Notes: generated by a model not told the origin, from the letters alone. Shown: positions 29,401-35,969, counted from the first letter of the stretch. The stretch is DNA of 40,409 nucleotides from Bacteroidales bacterium (GCA_016281475.1 JAEEIS010000023.1:1-40409); one strand, 5' to 3'. Numbers and translations are program-made.

Positions 29401-29592
29401 GTAAAATTCGAAACCTAAGTCTATCATCCGTGTCGGGTCGATATAATACTGGGCACCCGTCATATCGACCCACAGCGTCGAATCAACCCCCGTCTCAAAC
29501 CGATAGCCTCCCACTGTCTGCCCTTTTGCAGAGCCGACACTGAAAACCAGCATTACGCCGACTATCCATAACAACCGCCTCAATAGACCCAT
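26455..29592 (-). CDS. Secreted FN3/PKD protein with T9SS type B (gliding-associated) sorting domain
   Basis: I use ATG 29592 (1045 residues); a GTG two codons earlier is possible. Residues 1 to about 24 are a signal peptide (LLRRLL, hydrophobic core, SAKGQ). Next come an N-terminal beta domain, a fibronectin type III-like domain (about 216-304, CVSWRHS...TDYEYYVYAVC), a jelly-roll region, a PKD domain (about 590-675, LWRFGDGMES), two CxGxxY...GCDS-type short modules (to about 785) and an Ig-like stretch. The tail (about 960-1045) is the CHU_C/type B sorting domain: FPNVFTPSLGTNNRFGP, YELWIYDRRGALVFHS, WWDGTCNG. Type B cargo is carried out by T9SS and held at the surface, often through partner proteins. 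The stop is 2 nt from the stop of the helicase gene, so the two converge tail to tail. Confidence 0.92.
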   Translation of the reverse strand: MGLLRRLLWIVGVMLVFSVGSAKGQTVGGYRFETGVDSTLWVDMTGAQYYIDPTRMIDLGFEFYFCGSFYRQLSVDFVGTIGFEPTREGYGNTVTPPLLASYGAGLRAESVHWKVVGAAGNRVCVIEYGINVEGLSVRHIQVQISERDGGILYLYGDRGYSYQFNIFWIGIKGEYGTEVYVNMYNAVSDNVVYWQTGFFDWPGENRYYRLVPDTIACCGMPSKVRVTRVADEQACVSWRHSLRVIRYGFAYRQIGASQEWTQLVVVDTSVVLNNLLPSTDYEYYVYAVCGQGCRSDSVSGSFKTLCSSDAANQINFSDLYSDNVICRIGTYVSPSTGIGVVDHGPQSVTSRHTVHTDMNERDYYTGSQLRTIPKGHCRSVRLGNSNTHALEESITYILKVDTNQYDLILLRYAIVEEDPGHTSENQPQFILSVLDSTGELIDSCYYANFVAGVGDTMWHPGIGLVKWRDWTTVGVDLTPLHGRTIYVMLDNYDCAQGGHFGYTYFTLESGYKRLQSAYCGNTDTNIFYAPKGFEYRWYRADTPDSTLSRADSLLVVGEGVYRCRASFATGDSSCGVTLTTNAGTRYPMAAFTVVPTDSCGYSFRFENHSVVTRDEAHDQPTNEPCEQYLWRFGDGMESTAISPIHAFETGTFDVELVAMLANGQCRDSVRQNVVANHLSDTVFDTVCTGGVYTFHNLNFYWPGFYYVDVGCWRHSLQLAQQQFFYQELEDTVCQGEVYPLGDMSFDAAGVYDVHLKSVDGCDSSYHLTLTTRPLPVGAYEIARVCQESPYYYLKGTYRMADPSLAEPGSVAFVGEDGLVYRWSASSAVAPLPYLTDEGEVRVAPRQRTTYYVQCEYEDRPACPVVDTVELMPLMEIVADLEVAPEWLGYDKMDITALDRSRHAAGRHWLVDGEEQDEEGPVLYYTARDDADSVRVAVVAYNDVCTDTAERVVPVLRHLLMFPNVFTPSLGTNNRFGPIGFGITDYELWIYDRRGALVFHSTDMDEWWDGTCNGMPLRQEAYAYICLYTTPTHDRLSTTGLVTLLR

Positions 29593-29610
29593 GACCACTT
29601 CTTTTTCTTA

Positions 29611-29634
29611 TATATTATAACGTATATTATAACG
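29611..29634 (-). repeat. Exact 12-nt tandem repeat in the leader of the type B cargo gene
   Basis: TATATTATAACG occurs twice in direct succession (29611-29622 and 29623-29634), 18 nt upstream of the minus-strand start codon. Both copies are identical. Confidence 0.8.
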
Positions 29635-29668
29635 CCACCTTCACCAAAATATTGTATAAAAATGCGCC

Positions 29669-29676
29669 CAAATATA
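29669..29676 (-). promoter_or_regulatory. -7 box for the type B cargo gene
   Basis: Reads TATATTTG on the minus strand, matching TAnnTTTG; transcription would begin near 29662 and give a leader of about 70 nt including the 12-nt repeat. A good -33 box was not found. Confidence 0.45.
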
Positions 29677-29726
29677 TAAAAACAAGCCTACCAACGAAAA
29701 AAAACGTCAGTATTAAAAAAAAGTCG

Positions 29727-29734
29727 TATCTTTG
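29727..29734 (+). promoter_or_regulatory. -7 box for the mutA operon
   Basis: TATCTTTG matches TAnnTTTG, 36 nt before the ATG. The -33 region is poor. It is divergent from the promoter at 29669-29676, so both genes share one 178-nt control region. Confidence 0.6.
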
Positions 29735-29770
29735 CTTTTTAGCGACAGATAATAATAAAAACACAACATA

Positions 29771-31639
29771 ATGGAAGACAACAAATTGTTCAGCGAGTTC
29801 CCGCCGGTATCCACCGAAAAATGGGAGGAAGTCATCAATAAAGACCTCAAAGGTGCCGACTACGAGAAGAAACTAGTCTGGAAAACCATCGAAGGTTTCA
29901 AAGTGAAGCCCTACTACCGTGCCGAAGACTTGGAAAACCTCGAATACCTCGACAGCAACCCAAGCCAAGCCCCCTTCACTCGTGGCAAACATGCTGACAA
30001 TAACGTCTGGGACATCCGTCAGGACATCTCCGCCGACAGCCTTGCCGAAGCCAACGCCCTCGCCATCGAGGCCCTCAATCGCGGTGCCAACAGCATCGGA
30101 TTCTGCACCTGCAAGGTCAAAAACCTCGAAGACATGCAAATCCTCCTCAAGGACATCCACCCCGAAGCCTGCAAGGTCAACTTCACCTGCGGCAAGAACA
30201 TGCTCGACATCCTCAAGCTGTTCGTCGAAGTGGTGAAACAAGGCGGTTTCGACCCCGCCAAAGTCGAGGGCAGCTGCAACTTCGACATCTACGGCCGCGC
30301 CCTGCTCCACGGACAGTTCAAGGGTGGCGAGGAACAGTGCTACCAAGAGGCTAAAGAACTGGTCGAATACGCCAAGGCCAACCTGCCCAAGTTCCATGTG
30401 CTAGCCGTCAACGGCCGCCACATCCACAACGCCGGCTCCAACATCGTGCAGGAACTCGGCTTCACCCTCGCCGCCGCCAACGACCTCCTCGCTCACCTCA
30501 CCGACCTCGGCCTCGATGTCAAGGACGTCGCCTCCCGTCTCGTCTTCAACTTCGCCACCGGCAGCAACTACTTCATGGAAATTGCCAAAATCCGCGCCGC
30601 ACGACTCCTCTGGAGCAAAATCGTGGAGCAATACCACCCCGCCTGCGAATGCTGCAACAAGGTGTTCATCAACGCCACCAGCTCCCTCTGGAACAAGTCG
30701 GTCTACGACCCCTACGTCAACATGCTCCGCACCACCACCGAGACCATGAGTGCCGCCATCGCCGGTGCCGACAGCATCACCACCAACCCCTTCGACATCG
30801 CCTTCGAAAAGAGCGACAGCTTCGGCTACCGCATCGGCCGCAACCAGCAGCTCCTCCTCAAGGAAGAAAGCTACATGGACAAAATCGTCGATCCCGCCGG
30901 CGGCAGCTACTATATCGAAAACCTCACCGACAGCATCGCCCAGTACGCCTGGCAGCTCTTCCTCTCCGTCGAAGAGAAAGGCGGCATGGCCAAGGCCATC
31001 CGTGCCAACTATGTGCAGGACGAAGTCGAAAAGATAGCCCAACAGCGCGACATGGACATCGCCACCCGCCGCACCACCATCCTCGGCACCAACCAATACC
31101 CCAACCTGCTTGAGAAGATGGCAGACAAAATCACACTCCCTGCCGACGGAGGCAAGAAATGCTGCTGCGACTGCACCCCCGAGTTCAAGACCCTCCGCCA
31201 ATACCGCGGTGCCGAAGCCTTCGAGCACCTGCGCCTCGCCACCGAACGCAGCGGCATCCGCCCCAAGGTCTTCCTCCTCACCTACGGCAACCTCGCCATG
31301 CGCAAGGCTCGTAGCGGCTTCGCCACCAACTTCTTCGGTGTGGCAGGCTACGAGATTATAGACAACCCCGGCTTCAAGACCGCCGAAGAAGGTGTCAAGG
31401 CAGCCCTCGAGGCCAAGGCCGACATCGTGGTGCTCTGCTCCAGCGACGACGAATACGCCGAGCTCACCCAGCCCGCCTGCCAAGGCCTCAAAGGCAAGGT
31501 CCGCAGCATCGTCCTCGCCGGCTACCCCAAGGACATGGTCGAAACCTACCAGGGCTACGGCATCGACGAGTTCATCCACGTCAAGACCAACGTCCTCGAC
31601 TGCCTCACTAAGTTCCAGAAACTCTTCGGCATCGAATAA
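29771..31639 (+). CDS. mutA: Methylmalonyl-CoA mutase small (beta) subunit
   Basis: A 622-residue protein whose N-terminus (LFSEFPPVSTEKWEEVINKDLKGADYEKKL-type opening) and TIM-barrel region match the small subunit of the MutA/MutB heterodimer used by Bacteroidota to interconvert succinyl-CoA and methylmalonyl-CoA on the way to propionate. The C-terminal flavodoxin-like domain (about 495-622) lacks the DxHxxG cobalamin-binding motif, reading GNLAMRKARSG at that place, which fits the non-catalytic subunit. The catalytic large subunit gene mutB normally follows directly, but here an LptF/LptG-type gene starts 2 nt after the stop. So either mutB lies elsewhere or the locus was rearranged. Codons end strongly in C. 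Confidence 0.93.
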   Translation: MEDNKLFSEFPPVSTEKWEEVINKDLKGADYEKKLVWKTIEGFKVKPYYRAEDLENLEYLDSNPSQAPFTRGKHADNNVWDIRQDISADSLAEANALAIEALNRGANSIGFCTCKVKNLEDMQILLKDIHPEACKVNFTCGKNMLDILKLFVEVVKQGGFDPAKVEGSCNFDIYGRALLHGQFKGGEEQCYQEAKELVEYAKANLPKFHVLAVNGRHIHNAGSNIVQELGFTLAAANDLLAHLTDLGLDVKDVASRLVFNFATGSNYFMEIAKIRAARLLWSKIVEQYHPACECCNKVFINATSSLWNKSVYDPYVNMLRTTTETMSAAIAGADSITTNPFDIAFEKSDSFGYRIGRNQQLLLKEESYMDKIVDPAGGSYYIENLTDSIAQYAWQLFLSVEEKGGMAKAIRANYVQDEVEKIAQQRDMDIATRRTTILGTNQYPNLLEKMADKITLPADGGKKCCCDCTPEFKTLRQYRGAEAFEHLRLATERSGIRPKVFLLTYGNLAMRKARSGFATNFFGVAGYEIIDNPGFKTAEEGVKAALEAKADIVVLCSSDDEYAELTQPACQGLKGKVRSIVLAGYPKDMVETYQGYGIDEFIHVKTNVLDCLTKFQKLFGIE

Positions 31640-31641
31640 GG

Positions 31642-32733
31642 GTGAAGGCCTTTTCCAAACTTGACAGATACGTTCTCGCCAAGTACCTGAAGACATTCCT
31701 CCTGGCGATGGCACTCATCATTGTCATCGTCATCACATTCGACGTATCAGAAAAACTCGACGACTTCCTTGGCGGCCACGCGCCCTTCAAGGAAGTCGTC
31801 TTCCAATACTACCTCAACTTCATCCCCGGCTTCATCAACCTCTACAGCCCGCTCTTCATCTTCATCAGCGTCATCTTCTTCACCTCCAAGATGGCGGGCC
31901 ACACCGAGATAATAGCCATCCTCAGCAGCGGCATCAGCTACCGCCGTCTGCTGCGCCCCTACCTCTACGGCTCCCTCATCGTCGCACTCATCGTCCTCGC
32001 CTTCGGCAACTTCCTCATCCCCGTCAACAACCGCTCACTCGCCGACTTCGAAAACCAATACATCTACATACACCACCCCAACTACTTCAGCAACATGCAC
32101 TTCCAGCAGCGTCCTGGCGTGCAGGTCTATGCCCAAAGCTACGATGCCAACAACATGCGCGTCAACGATTTCCACCGCGACGTCTACGACGAACAGTACC
32201 ACCTCACCGACCGCATCACCTGCCGCACCATCACCTTCGACACCGTCTCCGGCAAATGGAACTGCGAAGGCTTCGTACACCACACCATCGACGGCCGCAA
32301 AGAGCACATCTCGCGCGACGAAGGCACCTCGCTCCGCGCCCTCGACGTCACCCCCGACGACTTCAACTCCTCCGCCGCCAACATCGCCACCATGAACTCC
32401 ATCGACCTCCACCACTACATCCATCGCGAAAAAATGCGTGGCTCCTCCGCCGTCGTCGCCGCCAAAATCGAACTCTACCAACGGCTCCTCAACCCCCTCG
32501 CCATCATCGTCATGACCTTCATCGGCGTGGGAGTCTCCAGCCGCAAGACCCGAGGCGGCATCGGCGTCCACCTCGCCATCGGCATCACCCTCGCCTTCGG
32601 ATTCATCGTCTTCATGAAAATCTCCACCGTCTACGCCGTCTTCGGCACCCTCAACCCCTTCGTCGCCGTCCTCCTCCCCCAATTCATCTTCGGCATCATC
32701 GCCCTCTACGTAATCCGCACCGCCCCCAAATAA
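31642..32733 (+). CDS. LptF/LptG (YjgP/YjgQ) family permease
   Basis: A 363-residue membrane protein. The opening KLDRYVLAKYLKTFLLAMALIIV is the typical LptF/G first helix, and this supports the GTG start at 31642, 2 nt after mutA. Three N-terminal helices, including the NLYSPLFIFISVIFFTSKMAGHTEIIAILSSG-type segment, are followed by a periplasmic beta-jellyroll (about 135-270), then three C-terminal helices with SSRKTRGGIGVHLAIGI. LptF and LptG form the inner-membrane part of the lipopolysaccharide export machine with the ATPase LptB. I cannot tell F from G. The spacing suggests translational coupling with mutA, which has no obvious functional link. The stop is immediately followed by a 9-nt repeat array. 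Confidence 0.9.
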   Translation: MKAFSKLDRYVLAKYLKTFLLAMALIIVIVITFDVSEKLDDFLGGHAPFKEVVFQYYLNFIPGFINLYSPLFIFISVIFFTSKMAGHTEIIAILSSGISYRRLLRPYLYGSLIVALIVLAFGNFLIPVNNRSLADFENQYIYIHHPNYFSNMHFQQRPGVQVYAQSYDANNMRVNDFHRDVYDEQYHLTDRITCRTITFDTVSGKWNCEGFVHHTIDGRKEHISRDEGTSLRALDVTPDDFNSSAANIATMNSIDLHHYIHREKMRGSSAVVAAKIELYQRLLNPLAIIVMTFIGVGVSSRKTRGGIGVHLAIGITLAFGFIVFMKISTVYAVFGTLNPFVAVLLPQFIFGIIALYVIRTAPK

Positions 32734-32787
32734 AACATCCGCCCCATCCGAAAACCCCAACCATTCCGACCTCTCCGACCTCTCCAA
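32734..32787 (+). repeat. Period-9 degenerate tandem repeat between the LptG-like gene and sufE
   Basis: Six adjacent 9-nt units start on the base after the TAA stop (32734-32742, 32743-32751, 32752-32760, 32761-32769, 32770-32778, 32779-32787). Most follow nnnnTCCGA or nnnATCCGn, for example CCTCTCCGA; the third unit (AAACCCCAA) is diverged. An A run and AAAATATG with the sufE start follow. Confidence 0.78.
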
Positions 32788-32805
32788 AAAAAAATCTCCC
32801 AAAAT

Positions 32806-33228
32806 ATGACCATCCAAGAAATCGAACAAAACATCATCGACGAATTCGCCTCCTTCGACGAATGGCTCGACAAATACGCCTACATCATCGACCTCGGCAA
32901 AGAATGCCCCGTCATCGACGAAAAGGACAAGACCGAAAGCAACCTCATCAAAGGCTGCCAAAGCCGCGTATGGCTCAGCTGCGAGCACCGCGACGGCCGC
33001 CTCTGGTTCCGCGCCGACAGCGACGCCGTCATCACTCGCGGCATCATCAGCCTCCTCATCCGCGTCCTCAACGGCCAGACTCCCCACGACATCCTCGCCG
33101 CCGACCTCCACTTCATCGACCAGATAGGCCTCAAGGAACACCTCTCACCCACCCGCTCCAACGGCCTCACCTCCATGGTCAAACAAATCAGGCTCTACGC
33201 CCTCGCCTTCTCGCAGATGAATCAGTAA
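32806..33228 (+). CDS. sufE: SufE-family sulfur acceptor
   Basis: A 140-residue protein of normal SufE length. The active cysteine is C51 in NLIKGCQSRVWL, the family hallmark; the N-terminal helix with FASFDEWLDKYAYIIDLGKE and the end region SNGLTSMVKQIRLYA also fit. SufE takes persulfide sulfur from the cysteine desulfurase SufS and passes it to the SufBCD scaffold for iron-sulfur cluster assembly in the cytoplasm. No sufB, C, D or S gene is in the window, but a DUF59 gene follows, so this looks like the tail part of a split suf cluster. The start codon follows an A-rich, almost G-free leader. Confidence 0.95.
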   Translation: MTIQEIEQNIIDEFASFDEWLDKYAYIIDLGKECPVIDEKDKTESNLIKGCQSRVWLSCEHRDGRLWFRADSDAVITRGIISLLIRVLNGQTPHDILAADLHFIDQIGLKEHLSPTRSNGLTSMVKQIRLYALAFSQMNQ

Positions 33229-33237
33229 CAACCATTT

Positions 33238-33265
33238 CAATTTTCAACTTTCAACCCCCAATTCC
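33238..33265 (+). repeat. Period-7 tandem repeat leading to the DUF59 start codon
   Basis: Four adjacent heptamers of the form CAAYYYY (33238-33244 CAATTTT, then CAACTTT, CAACCCC, CAATTCC) run up to one base before the ATG at 33267. The whole gap from the sufE stop to this ATG contains no G. Confidence 0.8.
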
Positions 33266-33266
33266 C

Positions 33267-33584
33267 ATGTCCCCCACCAAAGAAACCCTCCACGACGCCA
33301 TCGTCAACTGTCTGAAAAACATATATGACCCCGAGATTCCCGTCAACATCTACGACCTCGGCCTCATCTACAACATCGACATCGACGACGACTTCAACGT
33401 CCGCATCCTCATGACCATGACCGCCCCCGACTGCCCCGAAGCCGAATACATGTTCATGGAAGTGCGCCAGATGGTAGGCTACATCCAAGGCATCAAAAAC
33501 GTCGACGTTGAGCTCACCTTCGACCCCCCATGGGACTGGAACACCCTCAGCGACGAAGTGAAATGCGAACTCGGCCTCCTGTAA
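33267..33584 (+). CDS. DUF59/MIP18-family iron-sulfur assembly protein (SufT-like)
   Basis: The true start is ATG 33267, giving 105 residues; the long frame running in from upstream is arginine-rich out-of-frame translation. The motif DPEIPVNIYDLGLIY (21-35) and the TAPDCP segment with C56 mark the DUF59 fold, and the end carries the LTFDPPWDW stretch that often closes these proteins. SufT-type members help mature or deliver iron-sulfur clusters; PaaD-like members serve oxygenases. Its place directly after sufE favours the SufT role. It is preceded by a G-free heptamer leader and followed by another before the next gene. Confidence 0.92.
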   Translation: MSPTKETLHDAIVNCLKNIYDPEIPVNIYDLGLIYNIDIDDDFNVRILMTMTAPDCPEAEYMFMEVRQMVGYIQGIKNVDVELTFDPPWDWNTLSDEVKCELGLL

Positions 33585-33592
33585 CGGAAGCA

Positions 33593-33627
33593 TAACTTTC
33601 AACTCTCAACTTTCAACTCTCAACTCC
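33593..33627 (+). repeat. Period-7 tandem repeat leading to the ABC permease start codon
   Basis: Five adjacent heptamers (33593-33599 TAACTTT, then CAACTCT, CAACTTT, CAACTCT, CAACTCC) end one base before the ATG at 33629. As in the previous gap the last unit is followed by C and then ATG, and the array has no G. Confidence 0.85.
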
Positions 33628-33628
33628 C

Positions 33629-34762
33629 ATGCGTCTCCACGACCTCCTCTCCCGCCGCCAGCGCCGCTTCCTGCGCCAGCAGGCCCCCGCCCAGGGCACC
33701 TCCCTCTCCGCCCTGGCGTGGCACCGCTTCTGCCGCAACCGGCTCTCCGTCGCCAGCCTCGTCGTCATCGGCCTCTTCGCCCTCGTGGCCATCCTCGGCT
33801 ACCTCATCACCCCCGACCACACCCCCCACTGCAACCAGCAATACCTCGAACTCGCCACCCTCAAGCCATTCACACCCATACAATTCACCTACGTCGACGA
33901 CGGACTTCCCCAGCCCAGCCGCAACCCGCTGCGCCGCATGCTCGTCGGCGAGCCCCTCCCCTACACAGCCATACCCACCTACGCCACCACCCCCGTGGGC
34001 GACAGCCTCGACATCGAAAGCTACACCGGCTCCACCCCCAACGACGGACCCGTGCGCCGCGTGGCACAGTCGCAAATAGTCAAATCCACCACCCGCACCT
34101 TCATCCTCGGCACCGACGCCTACGGACGCGACGTGCTCAGCATGCTCATGATAGGCAGCCGCGTCAGCCTCTCCGTCGGCTTCATAGCCCTCCTCATAGC
34201 CCTCCTCATCGGCATCACCCTCGGCGCACTCGCCGCCTACCACGGCGGATGGGTCGACAACCTCGTCACCTGGCTCATCAACGTCGTCTGGGCCATCCCC
34301 ACCGTCCTCCTCGTCATCGCCATCACCTTCGCCCTCGGCAAAGGATTCTGGCAAGTCTTCGTAGCCGTCGGCCTCACCATGTGGGTCGACATCGCCCGCG
34401 TGGTACGCGGCCAAGTCTACAGCGTCAAGGAAAAAGAATACGTCGAAGCCGCCCGCGCCCTCGGCTACAGCTCCTTCCGCACCATCTTCCACCACATCCT
34501 GCCCAACATCACCGGAGCCGTCATCGTCGTCGCCGCCGCCAACTTCGCCAGCGCCATCCTCCTCGAGGCCGGCCTCAGCTTCCTCGGCATCGGCGTGCAG
34601 CCCCCCATGCCCTCGTGGGGCACCATGGTCAAGGACAACTACAGCTACATCCTGCTCGACAACGCCTACCTGGCACTCCTCCCCGGAGCCGCCATCATGC
34701 TCCTCGTCCTCGCCTTCATGCTGCTGGGTAACGGCATCCGCGACGCCCTCGACGTCAAATAA
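33629..34762 (+). CDS. ABC transporter permease, OppC/DppC type
   Basis: A 377-residue inner-membrane permease. The N-terminus has the OppC-type cytoplasmic lead (RLHDLLSRRQRRFLRQQ) and a first helix near 40-60, followed by a long periplasmic loop. The BPD_transp_1 domain starts near 150 with LGTDAYGRDVLSMLMIGSR, and the ATPase-contact EAA loop reads EYVEAARALGYSSFRTIFHHILPN from residue 270. Such permeases import di- or oligopeptides or nickel with a second permease, an ATPase and a binding protein. None of these partners is in the window. The very strong C-ending codon bias leaves a long but meaningless open frame on the opposite strand. Confidence 0.92.
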   Translation: MRLHDLLSRRQRRFLRQQAPAQGTSLSALAWHRFCRNRLSVASLVVIGLFALVAILGYLITPDHTPHCNQQYLELATLKPFTPIQFTYVDDGLPQPSRNPLRRMLVGEPLPYTAIPTYATTPVGDSLDIESYTGSTPNDGPVRRVAQSQIVKSTTRTFILGTDAYGRDVLSMLMIGSRVSLSVGFIALLIALLIGITLGALAAYHGGWVDNLVTWLINVVWAIPTVLLVIAITFALGKGFWQVFVAVGLTMWVDIARVVRGQVYSVKEKEYVEAARALGYSSFRTIFHHILPNITGAVIVVAAANFASAILLEAGLSFLGIGVQPPMPSWGTMVKDNYSYILLDNAYLALLPGAAIMLLVLAFMLLGNGIRDALDVK

Positions 34763-34864
34763 GCCGCCCACCCCGTCCCCCTGGCAGTTCCCGACAAACC
34801 CCGATTTTCAACCAATCCATATCAAGCACTTCTTCGCTCCTACAGCCCCAAAGGATACCCCAAT

Positions 34865-34914
34865 CAGTAATAATCGGTACAATGCGGTAGGAATCCGTAC
34901 GAAACGGTACGGCG
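34865..34914 (+). repeat. Period-10 degenerate tandem repeat
   Basis: Five adjacent 10-nt units (34865-34874, 34875-34884, 34885-34894, 34895-34904, 34905-34914) share CGGTAnnAAT, for example CGGTACAATG and CGGTAGGAAT; the first is more diverged. Two neighbouring units can pair as CCGTAC/GTACGG, giving a small possible hairpin. Confidence 0.72.
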
Positions 34915-35024
34915 GATAAAATAAATATGTATAGGGGCTGGAGAACAAGGCTTGGACAGATGCCTCCCTAATCAAAAAAAATCTAAAAAAAGAGGAAAAA
35001 ACATCCAATTAACAAAAAAAGTTG

Positions 35025-35032
35025 TACTTTTG
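35025..35032 (+). promoter_or_regulatory. -7 box for the lipoprotein genes
   Basis: TACTTTTG matches TAnnTTTG and is followed by GCAAAT as at the ruvB promoter. The -33 region lacks a clear TTTG. The leader would be about 58 nt and A-rich. Confidence 0.6.
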
Positions 35033-35097
35033 CAAATCGATAAGAGACGAAAAAAACAATTATTAATCCTATAAACAATTAAAAAACAACACAAAAC

Positions 35098-35952
35098 ATG
35101 AAAAACATTGTTAAGTTATTCAGCGTTATGTTTGTCGCTGGCGCCATGATGCTTGTCAGCTGCGAACCGGACCCCAACAACCCCACTCCCACCACGCCTA
35201 AGTACACCATCACCGTGACTGCTAACGATGCAGCTTATGGCACCGTGACTGGCGGCGGCGAGTACGACTCTGCAGCTACCGCAACCCTGACCGCCACCCC
35301 CAACGAGGGCTACAAGTTCGTCAACTGGAACGACGGCAATGAGAGCAACCCCCGTATCATCACCGTTACTGGCAACGCCACCTATACCGCCAACTTCGCC
35401 GAAGTCGCCGGTGTGAATGTTACCTTCGGTACTAACACCTGGACTGCTGGTTACACCAACGGCACCATGGGTTCCAACGCCCTCTTACTTGCTGCCACTC
35501 AAAGTGAGACTCCCCAGTCCTATCCTCTTTTCTACCTCATGTGCTACTTTGAAGGTGCTCCCACCACTGGTACTATTACCGATGCTCCTTGGATGGAAGA
35601 AACTGGTGATGGCATGGTGAGCATTCATTTTGGCCATCAAGCTTGGTTGTGGTACTACGAGAACACCTCTTGGGACCTCAGCGCAGAAAACAGAACCGGT
35701 GACTGGTGGGCAAAGAACTTGACCTACAACATCACTGCTCTGGATGCCGACGCTATGGTTATGAGCGCTGTTGTGAACGCCGAGATGGTTCATGTTACTG
35801 AGATGGTTGACGAGCAGGGTTACCTCACCACCATCGATTTCAACGATTCCGCACTGAGCAATAAGAGCCTTACCGCCAACATCGTGAACCAGAGCCTCAC
35901 CGCTGCTAAGGGCATGAACAAGGTTACCACCGCTGTGGCTAAAATGAAATAA
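35098..35952 (+). CDS. Lipoprotein with a Listeria-Bacteroides-type beta repeat
   Basis: A 284-residue predicted lipoprotein: basic start, hydrophobic segment and lipobox LVSC with C22, followed by a Pro/Asn/Thr-rich linker. Residues about 35-100 form a bacterial repeat of the InlB-B/Flg_new kind (TVTANDAAYGTVTGGGEY...PNEGYKFVNWNDG...YTANF), a small beta module common on Bacteroidota surface proteins. The remaining 180 residues (FGTNTWTAGYTNGTMGS onward) look like a beta-rich domain that I do not recognise. Codons use more T and less strict C endings than the genes to the left, so expression or history may differ. A second lipoprotein gene begins 17 nt after the stop and is likely in the same transcript. 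Confidence 0.82.
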   Translation: MKNIVKLFSVMFVAGAMMLVSCEPDPNNPTPTTPKYTITVTANDAAYGTVTGGGEYDSAATATLTATPNEGYKFVNWNDGNESNPRIITVTGNATYTANFAEVAGVNVTFGTNTWTAGYTNGTMGSNALLLAATQSETPQSYPLFYLMCYFEGAPTTGTITDAPWMEETGDGMVSIHFGHQAWLWYYENTSWDLSAENRTGDWWAKNLTYNITALDADAMVMSAVVNAEMVHVTEMVDEQGYLTTIDFNDSALSNKSLTANIVNQSLTAAKGMNKVTTAVAKMK

Positions 35953-35969
35953 CCTAATATTTCTGAACA

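Larger units (their letters stand above)
34763..35097 (+). other. Non-coding gap with a decamer repeat and a promoter
   Basis: No supported gene in 335 nt. It contains the period-10 repeat at 34865-34914, an A-rich tract, the -7 box at 35025-35032 and an A-rich leader. No convincing terminator for the permease gene was found. Confidence 0.6.

Noticed and set aside
30401..31714. 437-residue minus-strand open frame opposite mutA
   Set aside because: It is the shadow of a gene with C-ending codons, which removes stops on the opposite strand. The product is Gly/Val/Asp/Glu low-complexity and has no recognisable motif.
32035..33141. 368-residue minus-strand open frame across the LptG-like gene and sufE
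   Set aside because: It spans two well-supported plus-strand genes and the repeat gap, and is acidic low-complexity.
32256..33266. N-terminal extension of the DUF59 frame
   Set aside because: Arg/His/Pro-rich out-of-frame translation of the LptG-like gene and sufE; the DUF59 homology begins at 33267.
33620..34771. 383-residue minus-strand open frame opposite the ABC permease
   Set aside because: Same codon-bias effect; the composition is mostly Gly, Glu, Asp, Val and Ala, and the plus strand has a clear permease.
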